Source: an uncultured Holophagaceae bacterium
GTDB taxonomy: Bacteria > Acidobacteriota > Holophagae > Holophagales > Holophagaceae
Assembly (NCBI GenBank): GCA_903913215.1
Contig: CAIWKE010000041.1
Span: forward strand, 1-59,714
Length of the DNA stretch: 59,714 bases
Direction: 5' to 3'
A program made the translations under genes and the position numbers. Of the stretch, positions 27,139 through 34,256 are shown one piece after another (positions within the stretch are counted from its first letter, which is position 1; every line of letters starts with the position of its first letter). The notes beneath the pieces are model-generated. The model saw nothing but the letters and a program-made list of their open reading frames with translations. It did not search any database and had not been told where the DNA came from.

Positions 27139-28257
27139 ATGCCACGCAAGTACCGCCTAGGCCAGAGCCGGGAGGCCCAGGACATGGACCACCGGGAGGC
27201 CTACTCCGGGGAGCGCGCGGCGGACAGCAAGCGGCGGCAGCGCCGCGCCGAGCGCCTGGAGACGGGCATTGAGTCCCATGACGCGACCTCTCTGCTGAGC
27301 CTGCCCGACCCGGCCCCCTGGCTGCACCTGCCCGAGGCCACCCTGATCCAGCGCTTCAGCCAATGGGTGGATCTGGAACTCGAGGACCGCTCCACCCTCC
27401 GGGCCACCCTGGGTGGCAAGCTCAAGGGTGTGCATCTGGTCTGCGGCGACCGCGTGCGCTACTCCCCGATCCCCATCGAGGCCACGGACACCAAGCGCCC
27501 CCAGGCCCAGGTGGTGGCCATCATGCCCCGACGCAGCCTGCTCAAGCGGGGCGGGATTGATGATCGCGAACCCTGGCAGCTCATCTGCGCCAATGCCGAC
27601 GAGCTCTGGATCTGCGCCGCCGTGGTGGACCCACCCCTACGACCGGGCCTCCTGGAGCGGGCCCTGCTGCTTGCCCTGGACGCAGGGCTCACCTTCCGGG
27701 TTCTGGTCACCAAGCGGGACCGGGCTTCCAAGAAGGACACCCTCCCGGAGTTGGATCCGCTGCGGGGTCAGGGCATCGCCATCCACGAGACCTCTGCCCT
27801 CAAGGGCGAGGGCATCGAGCCCCTCCGGAACCTGCTCCGGGGCAAAGTGGTCGTACTGCTGGGCCACAGTGGTGTGGGCAAGAGCACCCTGGTGAACGCC
27901 CTGCGCCCGGACGAGGCCCTTAAGACCGGCGGGCTCACGAAGTTCGGCACGGGCAAGCAGACCACCACGGCGGCCCGCTGGCTGCCCCTGCTTGCGCCGG
28001 ATGGTTCCGATGGAGGTGTGCTCGTCGACACGCCGGGTATCCGCACCCTCAGCGTCCGGGGCCTGAACCGGGATCTTCTGGCTCAGGTCTTCCCGGAGTT
28101 TCCGTCCGAGGTGCTGGAGGATCCCCTGGCCTTTGATCCTGACGACGAGGCCACCCTCGAGCGCCTGGATCTGGACTACCCGGAGCGGCTCCAGAGCCTC
28201 CAGCGGCTCTGGCAGGAGATGGACGACCGCAATCCCAACCAGAACATCTGGCGCTAG
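27139..28257 (+). CDS. rsgA: RsgA-like ribosome-assembly GTPase lacking the zinc motif
   Basis: RsgA is a circularly permuted GTPase that checks maturation of the 30S subunit. The 372-aa product has a basic N-terminal extension, an OB-like part (LRATLGGKLKGVHLVCGDRV), G4-like VTKRDRASK, the P-loop LLGHSGVGKSTLVNAL, and DTPGIRTLSV. After VFPEF the family normally has a Cys-rich zinc site (CxxxxCxHxxxxxC); here no such cysteines exist and the tail is acidic and helical. So the GTPase core is clear but the C-terminal RNA-contacting part differs. Gap to efp is 7 nt. Confidence 0.82.
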   Translation: MPRKYRLGQSREAQDMDHREAYSGERAADSKRRQRRAERLETGIESHDATSLLSLPDPAPWLHLPEATLIQRFSQWVDLELEDRSTLRATLGGKLKGVHLVCGDRVRYSPIPIEATDTKRPQAQVVAIMPRRSLLKRGGIDDREPWQLICANADELWICAAVVDPPLRPGLLERALLLALDAGLTFRVLVTKRDRASKKDTLPELDPLRGQGIAIHETSALKGEGIEPLRNLLRGKVVVLLGHSGVGKSTLVNALRPDEALKTGGLTKFGTGKQTTTAARWLPLLAPDGSDGGVLVDTPGIRTLSVRGLNRDLLAQVFPEFPSEVLEDPLAFDPDDEATLERLDLDYPERLQSLQRLWQEMDDRNPNQNIWR

Positions 28258-28259
28258 GT

Positions 28260-29207
28260 ATGCAAGACCGGATGCAGTCCGATTCCAAGTTGCTGGGCCT
28301 CCTCTATGGGGCCGTGTTCGGGTCCCTCTTCCCCCTTTTCCACTTCGCGGCCCGTTCCTTCGCCCGCCGGGAGCGGGGCCACGACATCGCGGATCAGATC
28401 GCCAATGCCTTCATGACCCTGCGGCCTAAATACCTGGAGGCCATCAAGGGCAACACCGCCCGTGTCCTGGGCCTGCCCCCCACCGATCCCCGGGTGGAGC
28501 GTAATGCCGGAGAGATGGTGCGCCAGCATGCCCGGGCCTGGGTGGACTTTTTCTGGTTCGGCCAGCGCCCTTTGGCTGAGGCTCTGGCCCAATTCGATGA
28601 ACTGGAAGGGACCGAGGGCTTCGAGGCCGCCCTGGCGGAAGGCAAGGGCGTCATCCTGCTCACGGCCCACGCGGGCAACTTCGAACTGGGCGGGGTTCTG
28701 CTCCGGGCCCAGGGGCGCAAGGTCCACGCCGTCTACAAGCCGGATCGCTTCGAGGCAGTGGAGCGACTGCGCGAGCAGATGCGGACCAATAGTGGCGTGG
28801 TGGGCATCCCCGTGGATGGCGTTGGGTTCTCGACCTTGCCGCTGGTGCGCTTGCTCCGGGAGGGCGCCCTGGTGGGCATGCAGGGAGACCGCGACTTCAG
28901 CCTCAACGGGGTGCCCATGCCCTTCTTTGGCCGGGAGGTCCCCTTCCCCCGGGGGCCCTGGGAGCTGGCGGCCATGACTGGAGCCCCCATCGTCACCACC
29001 TTCTTCTACACGGACGAGGACCGGCGCTTCCACGCACGGTTTGGTGCCCCCATTCGAGTCCTTGGAGGCCGCGGGGACCGCATGGCCGCCATCGAGGCCG
29101 GAATGCGCTCCTATGTGGCAGACTTGGAGGCCCTGATCCGGGCCCACCCCAGCCAGTGGTACTGCTTTTATCCCTTCTGGGATGATCCTGCCCGGAACGG
29201 TACCTAG
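28260..29207 (+). CDS. LpxL-like lysophospholipid/lipid A acyltransferase
   Basis: A 315-aa membrane-associated acyltransferase. One hydrophobic helix near residues 9-26 anchors it. The catalytic HxxxxE motif is in LLTAHAGNFELGG, followed by PDRFEAVERLREQMRTNSG and MQGDRDFSLNGVPMPFFGR, the conserved phosphate-binding and acceptor segments of the LpxL/HtrB group. It probably adds a secondary acyl chain to lipid A. The ATG begins 2 nt after the preceding stop, so it is co-transcribed with the GTPase. Confidence 0.85.
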   Translation: MQDRMQSDSKLLGLLYGAVFGSLFPLFHFAARSFARRERGHDIADQIANAFMTLRPKYLEAIKGNTARVLGLPPTDPRVERNAGEMVRQHARAWVDFFWFGQRPLAEALAQFDELEGTEGFEAALAEGKGVILLTAHAGNFELGGVLLRAQGRKVHAVYKPDRFEAVERLREQMRTNSGVVGIPVDGVGFSTLPLVRLLREGALVGMQGDRDFSLNGVPMPFFGREVPFPRGPWELAAMTGAPIVTTFFYTDEDRRFHARFGAPIRVLGGRGDRMAAIEAGMRSYVADLEALIRAHPSQWYCFYPFWDDPARNGT

Positions 29208-29244
29208 ATCCCACGCATCCAAGCAGGAACACCTGTTGCGCACC

Positions 29245-29304
29245 TTGTCCCCGGTCATAGGACCATTGCCCTAAGCTCAGGTTGTCCCCGGTTCGAATCC
29301 GGTC
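29245..29304 (+). other. tRNA T-arm-like sequence with an 11-nt direct repeat
   Basis: CCGG-TTCGAAT-CCGG (29288-29302) reproduces a T arm with its invariant GTTCRA box, followed by CTCTCA where the 3' acceptor strand would be. The string TTGTCCCCGGT occurs at 29245-29255 and again at 29282-29292. I cannot fold a D arm, anticodon arm or matching 5' acceptor strand upstream, so this is not a complete tRNA; it may be a remnant or chance. Confidence 0.35.
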
Positions 29305-29322
29305 TCTCAAGGAGTTCTCCCC

Positions 29323-30093
29323 ATGCGCGCCGCCCTCCCCCTGTCCCTGCTCCTCGCCCTCACCCTCGGTTGCCAATCCAAGAAGTCCGATGCCATCGTG
29401 GCTGCCTCCACCCAACCCGGAACTGGTGGGATGTCCGCTGCCATGCCTGGCGCCCCCCAAGGGTCAGGCCTCAGTGGCAAGGTGCTGGAGCGCATCGACG
29501 CCGCCCCCTACTGCTACCTGCGGCTCAAGACCGCCCAAGGGGAAGTGTGGGCCGCCGTGCCCGAAACCAAGGTGGAGAAGGGCGCCGAGGTCACCATCGC
29601 CAACCCCATGATGATGACCAATTTCGAGTCCAAGACCCTGAACCGCACCTTTGCGGAAGTCTACTTCGGCACCCTGGCCGGCGCTCCTGGTACCGCCCCT
29701 GCCGCGATGGCAGCAGCCCCCGGCAGCGCCCCCGCGGGCGCTCCGGCCCCCGCCCCGGTGCTCATCGCCAAGGTGGACAAGGCCTCTGGTGCCGATGCCA
29801 AGACTGTCGCCGAGATCTGGGCCCAGAAGGCCGGCCTCAAGGAGAAGACCGTCAGCATCCGCGGCAAGGTGGTGAAGTACAACCCCGGCGTGATGGGCAA
29901 GAACTGGATCCATCTGCAGGACGGCAGCGGGGATCCCGCGAAGAGCACCCACGACATCACCGTCACCAGCATGGACACCGTCGCCAAGGGCGATGTGGTC
30001 ACGGCCAAGGGCGTCGTGCGCATCGACAAGGACTTCGGCGCGGGCTACACCTACCCGATCATTGTGGAAGACGCCAAGGTCGTGAAGAAATAG
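29323..30093 (+). CDS. Lipoprotein with two OB-fold-like domains
   Basis: A 256-aa lipoprotein: signal peptide and lipobox LALTLGC at residues 11-17, then QSKKSDAI. Two beta-rich parts, about residues 50-110 (SGLSGKVLERIDAAPYCYLRL) and 150-255 (VSIRGKVVKYNPGVMGKNWI, HLQDGSG), resemble the nucleic-acid-binding-like OB domains seen in NrfJ-type periplasmic proteins near cytochromes. They are joined by an Ala/Pro/Gly linker. The role is unknown; binding of a metal or redox partner has been proposed for relatives. A strong terminator follows. Confidence 0.7.
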   Translation: MRAALPLSLLLALTLGCQSKKSDAIVAASTQPGTGGMSAAMPGAPQGSGLSGKVLERIDAAPYCYLRLKTAQGEVWAAVPETKVEKGAEVTIANPMMMTNFESKTLNRTFAEVYFGTLAGAPGTAPAAMAAAPGSAPAGAPAPAPVLIAKVDKASGADAKTVAEIWAQKAGLKEKTVSIRGKVVKYNPGVMGKNWIHLQDGSGDPAKSTHDITVTSMDTVAKGDVVTAKGVVRIDKDFGAGYTYPIIVEDAKVVKK

Positions 30094-30115
30094 CCACGAC
30101 CCACCAGCCACCATC

Positions 30116-30145
30116 GCAAAAAGGCGCCTCAAGGCGCCTTTTTGC
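30116..30145 (+). terminator. Intrinsic terminator after the OB-fold lipoprotein
   Basis: A perfect 13-bp palindrome, GCAAAAAGGCGCC / GGCGCCTTTTTGC with loop TCAA. The T-run makes it an efficient terminator for the plus strand and the A-run makes it bidirectional. Confidence 0.93.
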
Positions 30146-30430
30146 TTTGTACGGGCCGAATTCGCCCTAGGAGCTGGCCGGAAATTACGAAGCAACCTCA
30201 ATAGCGAAAGGGAAAAGCAAGACTGCTTCTGCTTCACATACCGAAGCTCTTGAGGCATTTCTCTTAAATAGAATCAAAAAAAATTTGCGATTCGCCCCTT
30301 GGCAACGATAGACAACCAGTACATCATGAATACGGTTCGAGTGGGTTACCCGACGGTAGGCACTTGGCGCCCTGTTTAGCATTCACGAATGTGGTGTTTT
30401 ATGCCCACTTGTCCCAAAAGTGAGGTTCGA
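30146..30430 (+). promoter_or_regulatory. A/T-rich upstream region of the transcarboxylase operon
   Basis: This 285-nt stretch is clearly richer in A and T than its surroundings (for example TCAAAAAAAATTTGCG near 30270-30290) and has no supported gene. It should contain the transcarboxylase promoter, but I see no -35/-10 pair that stands out. A short CATTC-AC-GAATG palindrome is about 45 nt upstream of the GTG start of the 5S gene. Confidence 0.4.
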
Positions 30431-31942
30431 GTGCCAAAGCTCATCGATATCACCGAATTGTGCCTGCGCGATGCTCACCAGAGCCTGCTGGCCACCCGCA
30501 TGGCCATGGAGGACATGGTGCCGGCCTGTACCGACATCGACAAAGCCGGCTACTGGTCCGTCGAGTGCTGGGGGGGCGCCACCTTTGATGCCTGCATCCG
30601 CTTCCTCAATGAGGATCCCTGGGAGCGGCTGCGCACCTTCCGCAAGCTGATGCCCAACTCGCGCCTGCAGATGCTGCTGCGCGGCCAGAACCTGCTGGGC
30701 TACCGCCACTACGAAGACGGCGTGGTGGACCGCTTTGTGGACAAGGCCGCAAGCAACGGCATGGATGTGTTCCGGATTTTCGACGCGCTCAATGACATCC
30801 GCAACATCCGTCACTCCGTGCAGGCGGTGCGCCGCAACGGCAAGCACGCCCAGGGCACCATCTCCTACACCACCAGCCCACTCCACACCACGGAGACCTT
30901 TGTCGAGATGGCCGAGCGCCTGGTGGAACTTGGCTGTGACTCCATCTGCATCAAGGACATGGCGGCCCTGCTGCGACCTCAGGCCGCCTATGACGTGGTC
31001 AAGGGCATCAAGACCCGCTGCGGTGAAGGAGTTCGGATCCACATCCACACCCACGCCACCACCGGCGTCACCCTGGTCTCGCTCATGAGGGCCATCGAAG
31101 CCGGGGCCGACTGTCTGGACACAGCCATCAGCTCCCTCAGCCTGGGACCCGGCCACAATCCCACCGAAAGTCTGGTCGCCATGCTGGTCGACACCGGCTA
31201 CGAAACTCGCCTGGACAAGGCCGCCTTGCACCGCATCAAGAACCATTTCGCCACGATCCGTCCGCGCTACCAAGCCTTCATGTCCAACATCGTGGGCGTG
31301 GAAACCGATATCTTCGACAGCCAGATTCCCGGCGGGATGATCTCCAACATGGAAAGCCAGCTCAAGCAGCAGGGCGCCGGGGACCGGCTGGAAGAAGTGT
31401 TCATTGAAGTGCCCCGTGTGCGTGAAGACGCTGGCTTCCCACCCCTGGTGACACCATCCAGCCAGATCGTGGGCACCCAGGCGGTCTTCAACGTCCTGAT
31501 GGGCCGCTATAAAGTGCTGTCGAGTGAGTTCTCGGATCTGATGCTGGGCTACTACGGCGAGACGCCGGGCCAGCGCGACCCCGAGGTGCTGGCCCTGGCC
31601 GAAGCGCAGGCCCACAAGCCCCCCATCCTGCAGCGCCCGGCTGACCTGCTGACCCCTGAGTGGGAATCACTGCACACAGCGGCTACGGCCCTGCCTGGCT
31701 GCAACGGCACCGAAGAAGATGTGTTGACCTATGCCATGTTCCCGCAGGTTGCCGCCAACTTCTTCGAGAAACGGAGTGAGGGTCCCCTCAATCTCGGCCG
31801 CGATCCCGAGACCCCAGGTAAATCCACAAAGGGTGCAGCTGGCGCGAACGCTCCTGGTAGCAACGCAGTGAACTCACCGGTGACCTACGACGTGAAGTTG
31901 AACGGCCGCTCACACCGGGTCTCCGTCTCCCCCGTCGAATAA
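30431..31942 (+). CDS. Methylmalonyl-CoA carboxyltransferase 5S subunit
   Basis: The 5S subunit of transcarboxylase moves CO2 between carboxybiotin and pyruvate/oxaloacetate. I choose GTG 30431, with TGAGG 5 nt upstream, giving 503 aa beginning (M)PKLIDITELCLRDAHQSLLA. The TIM-barrel motifs are intact: LRDAHQSLLATRM (metal-binding Asp), IKDMAALLRP with the carbamylated-lysine position, and HIHTHATTG with the metal histidines. The PGGMISNMESQL and RPADLL stretches are very close to the Propionibacterium enzyme. It opens a four-gene operon. Confidence 0.92.
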   Translation: MPKLIDITELCLRDAHQSLLATRMAMEDMVPACTDIDKAGYWSVECWGGATFDACIRFLNEDPWERLRTFRKLMPNSRLQMLLRGQNLLGYRHYEDGVVDRFVDKAASNGMDVFRIFDALNDIRNIRHSVQAVRRNGKHAQGTISYTTSPLHTTETFVEMAERLVELGCDSICIKDMAALLRPQAAYDVVKGIKTRCGEGVRIHIHTHATTGVTLVSLMRAIEAGADCLDTAISSLSLGPGHNPTESLVAMLVDTGYETRLDKAALHRIKNHFATIRPRYQAFMSNIVGVETDIFDSQIPGGMISNMESQLKQQGAGDRLEEVFIEVPRVREDAGFPPLVTPSSQIVGTQAVFNVLMGRYKVLSSEFSDLMLGYYGETPGQRDPEVLALAEAQAHKPPILQRPADLLTPEWESLHTAATALPGCNGTEEDVLTYAMFPQVAANFFEKRSEGPLNLGRDPETPGKSTKGAAGANAPGSNAVNSPVTYDVKLNGRSHRVSVSPVE

Positions 31943-31957
31943 GCCACAGGAAACGCC

Positions 31958-33505
31958 ATGACCATGATGCAAGAAAAAATCGAGGAACTCCGGCGCAGGC
32001 AGGAAGAGGCCTATCTGGGCGGCGGTGCTGACAAGCTGGCCAAGCAGCGCAAGGGCGGGCGCATGACCGCACGCGAACGCGTGGCCGCCCTGGTGGATGA
32101 GGGCAGCTTCGACGAGGTCGGGCTCTTTGTCACGCACCGCTCATCCCTGTTCGAGATGCAGGGCAAGACCCTGGCCGCCGATGGTGTGGTAACCGGTGCC
32201 GCCTCCGTGGCCGGACGACTGGTGCACCTGGCCAGCCAGGACTTCACTGTGGCTGGCGGCTCCGCCGGCGAGATGCACTCCATCAAGGTGGCCGAGATCA
32301 TGAAGGCCTCCCTGCGTGCCGGCTCGCCGTTCGTGTTCATCAATGATTCCGGTGGCGCCCGGGTGCAGGAAGGGATCGATTCGCTCTCGGGCTATGGCAA
32401 GGTGTTCCACGCCAACGTGCTCTTGTCCGGGGCAGTGCCACAAATCTCCCTGATCTGCGGCCCCTGTGCCGGTGGCGCGGCCTACAGCCCGGCCCTGACC
32501 GACTTCATCATCCAGACCCGTCAGGCCCAGATGTTCATCACCGGCCCCTCGGTCATCAAACAGGTCACGGGCGAAGATGTGACCGCTGAGGAACTCGGGG
32601 GCGCCGATGCCCACATGGTTCACTCTGGCGTGATTCACTTCATCGCCGAGGACGACCAGCACGCCATTCAGCTCTGCCACAAACTCCTCAGCTTCCTGCC
32701 CTCCAACAACCTGGAGGATCCGCCGCTCATCGAGGGCGACCGCTCCGTGGAACCCAACCCGGTGCTGGAAACCGTCCTCCCCGAAGAAAGCAAGCAGGGC
32801 TACGATGTGCGCGCCGTGATCGGAGCGGTCGTCGATGGTGCGGACTTCCTGGAAGTGCAGGAAGGCTACGCCATGAACATCGTGGTCGGCTTCGCCCGCA
32901 TTTGTGGTGGCTCGGTTGGCATCGTGGCCAATCAGCCCTTGGTGATGGCCGGTGCGCTGGATATCAATGCCTCCAACAAGGCAGCCCGCTTCATCCGCTT
33001 CTGCAACGCCTTCAACATCCCGCTGGTGACCTTCGTGGACGTGCCTGGCTTCATGCCCGGGGTGGAGCAGGAATACGGTGGCATCATCCGCCACGGTGCC
33101 AAACTGCTGTTCGCCTACTCGGCGGCCACGGTACCCAAGATCACGATCATCCTACGCAAGAGCTACGGTGGCGCCTACCTGGCCATGTGCGGCAAGGATC
33201 TGGACGCCGACCGCGTGTTCGCCTGGCCCACAGCCGAAATCGCCGTCATGGGTGCCGAGGGTGCAGCTGAAATCGTCTTCCGCAAGGAAATTGCCGAAGC
33301 GGCCGACCCAGCCCAGCGCCGCGCTGAGCTGATCAAGAACTACCGAGACACCTTCTCCAACCCCTATGTGGCGGCCGCGTCGCGGTTGGTGGACTCGGTG
33401 ATCGAGCCCAAAAATACCCGCTTTCATATCGCTCAGGCCCTGGAATACGAGCGCATCAAGCGCCTGCCAAGGCCGCACAAGAAACACGGGCTGACGCCGC
33501 TCTAG
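31958..33505 (+). CDS. Methylmalonyl-CoA carboxyltransferase 12S subunit
   Basis: The 12S subunit moves the carboxyl group from methylmalonyl-CoA to biotin, giving propionyl-CoA. The 515-aa product is a carboxyl-transferase of the ACCD/MmdA type: TARERVAALVDEGSF near the start, the N-half oxyanion site FINDSGGARVQEGIDSL with GPCAGGAAYSPALTDF, and the C-half VDVPGFMPGVEQEYGGIIR with RKSYGGAYLAM. Length fits the family. It is 15 nt after the 5S gene. Confidence 0.95.
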   Translation: MTMMQEKIEELRRRQEEAYLGGGADKLAKQRKGGRMTARERVAALVDEGSFDEVGLFVTHRSSLFEMQGKTLAADGVVTGAASVAGRLVHLASQDFTVAGGSAGEMHSIKVAEIMKASLRAGSPFVFINDSGGARVQEGIDSLSGYGKVFHANVLLSGAVPQISLICGPCAGGAAYSPALTDFIIQTRQAQMFITGPSVIKQVTGEDVTAEELGGADAHMVHSGVIHFIAEDDQHAIQLCHKLLSFLPSNNLEDPPLIEGDRSVEPNPVLETVLPEESKQGYDVRAVIGAVVDGADFLEVQEGYAMNIVVGFARICGGSVGIVANQPLVMAGALDINASNKAARFIRFCNAFNIPLVTFVDVPGFMPGVEQEYGGIIRHGAKLLFAYSAATVPKITIILRKSYGGAYLAMCGKDLDADRVFAWPTAEIAVMGAEGAAEIVFRKEIAEAADPAQRRAELIKNYRDTFSNPYVAAASRLVDSVIEPKNTRFHIAQALEYERIKRLPRPHKKHGLTPL

Positions 33506-33513
33506 GATACGCC

Positions 33514-33786
33514 ATGGACGCACCGACCAATGACCCGCTGGCCCTGATCGCGGAACTGCGCGAGGAACTGGATGCCCTCAAGGGGCGCCTGAGCACCCTC
33601 GAAGGCAGGACCCTTCAAGCCGCTGCTTCTTCAGGCCCCAGCGAGGAGGACATGCTGGCCATATCTGCCGCCGTGGCGGCCTTCCTCGGGGTTCGCGCGC
33701 GCATCCGCCAGGTGCGCCTGGTGCAGTCCAGCGCCTGGGCCCAGGTCGGACGCAGCGGAATACACGCATCACATCATCCTCACTGA
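33514..33786 (+). CDS. Small transcarboxylase-associated subunit
   Basis: A 90-aa protein. The first half is a probable coiled coil (LIAELREELDALKGRLSTLE); the second half has ISAAVAAFLGVRARIRQVRL and SAWAQVGRSGIHASH, a pattern shared with small accessory subunits of biotin-dependent decarboxylases. It likely helps hold the 12S subunit and the biotin carrier together. It begins 8 nt after the 12S gene and ends 11 nt before the carrier. Confidence 0.7.
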   Translation: MDAPTNDPLALIAELREELDALKGRLSTLEGRTLQAAASSGPSEEDMLAISAAVAAFLGVRARIRQVRLVQSSAWAQVGRSGIHASHHPH

Positions 33787-33797
33787 ATGGACCTGCC

Positions 33798-34193
33798 GTG
33801 AAACTACGCATCAGCCTGGACGAACGCACCTTTGAAGTGGAGGTCGAGGTCGCCGAACCCGACCACGCCAGCCTGCCCCCGGCCTATCCCGTGGGCTCAG
33901 CTCGCCTTGTCGGCAGCGCGGCCAGTTCAAGACCTTCGGGACCGGGCGCCGGTGGCCCACCCGCAGCCGTGGCCGATGAAAGCAAGGCCTGCCGAAGCCC
34001 GGTGTCCGGCGTGGTGGTCAAGGTCGTTGCCGCCGAGGGCGCGACCCTCAATGCCGGGGATACCATCCTCGTGCTAGAGGCCATGAAAATGGAGACCAAC
34101 ATCACCGCTCCCCAGTCCGGCGTCATTGCATCCATCAAAGTGATCAAGGGCAATCGGGTGCAGACCGGCGATGTGCTGGTGGAATTCGTCTAA
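33798..34193 (+). CDS. Biotinyl carrier (1.3S) subunit of transcarboxylase
   Basis: This 131-aa protein carries the biotin that shuttles CO2 between the 12S and 5S sites. The biotinylation motif is VLEAMKMETNITAP, with the modified lysine between the two methionines. An N-terminal part (KLRISLDERTFEVEVEV) is followed by a flexible Gly/Pro/Ala linker and the 70-residue biotinyl domain that ends GDVLVEFV. A biotin-ligase gene is not seen nearby. It closes the operon ahead of a strong terminator. Confidence 0.93.
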   Translation: MKLRISLDERTFEVEVEVAEPDHASLPPAYPVGSARLVGSAASSRPSGPGAGGPPAAVADESKACRSPVSGVVVKVVAAEGATLNAGDTILVLEAMKMETNITAPQSGVIASIKVIKGNRVQTGDVLVEFV

Positions 34194-34205
34194 CCCGTTT
34201 AGGCA

Positions 34206-34248
34206 GCAAGGCCCGTTCCTCCGACTTCCTCGGAGGAACGGGCCTTGC
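34206..34248. terminator. Bidirectional terminator between transcarboxylase operon and nuoG
   Basis: A 19-bp perfect stem (core AAGGCCCGTTCCTCCGA / TCGGAGGAACGGGCCTT) with a 5-nt loop lies between the convergent genes. The T-run is short, but the stem is exceptionally strong. Confidence 0.85.
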
Positions 34249-34256
34249 CCGCAAAC

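Noticed and set aside
29210-29304. A complete tRNA gene
   Set aside because: Only the T arm is recognisable; no complementary 5' acceptor strand, D arm or anticodon arm can be folded in the preceding 75 nt.
30185-30382. 65-codon minus-strand frame upstream of the transcarboxylase operon
   Set aside because: A/T-rich non-coding DNA, no ribosome-binding site, odd composition and no neighbours on that strand.
30360-30385. Possible sigma-54 promoter (TTGGCGCCCTGTTTAGC)
   Set aside because: The GG-GC spacing is 11 nt rather than the required 10, and the conserved TTGC box is not matched.
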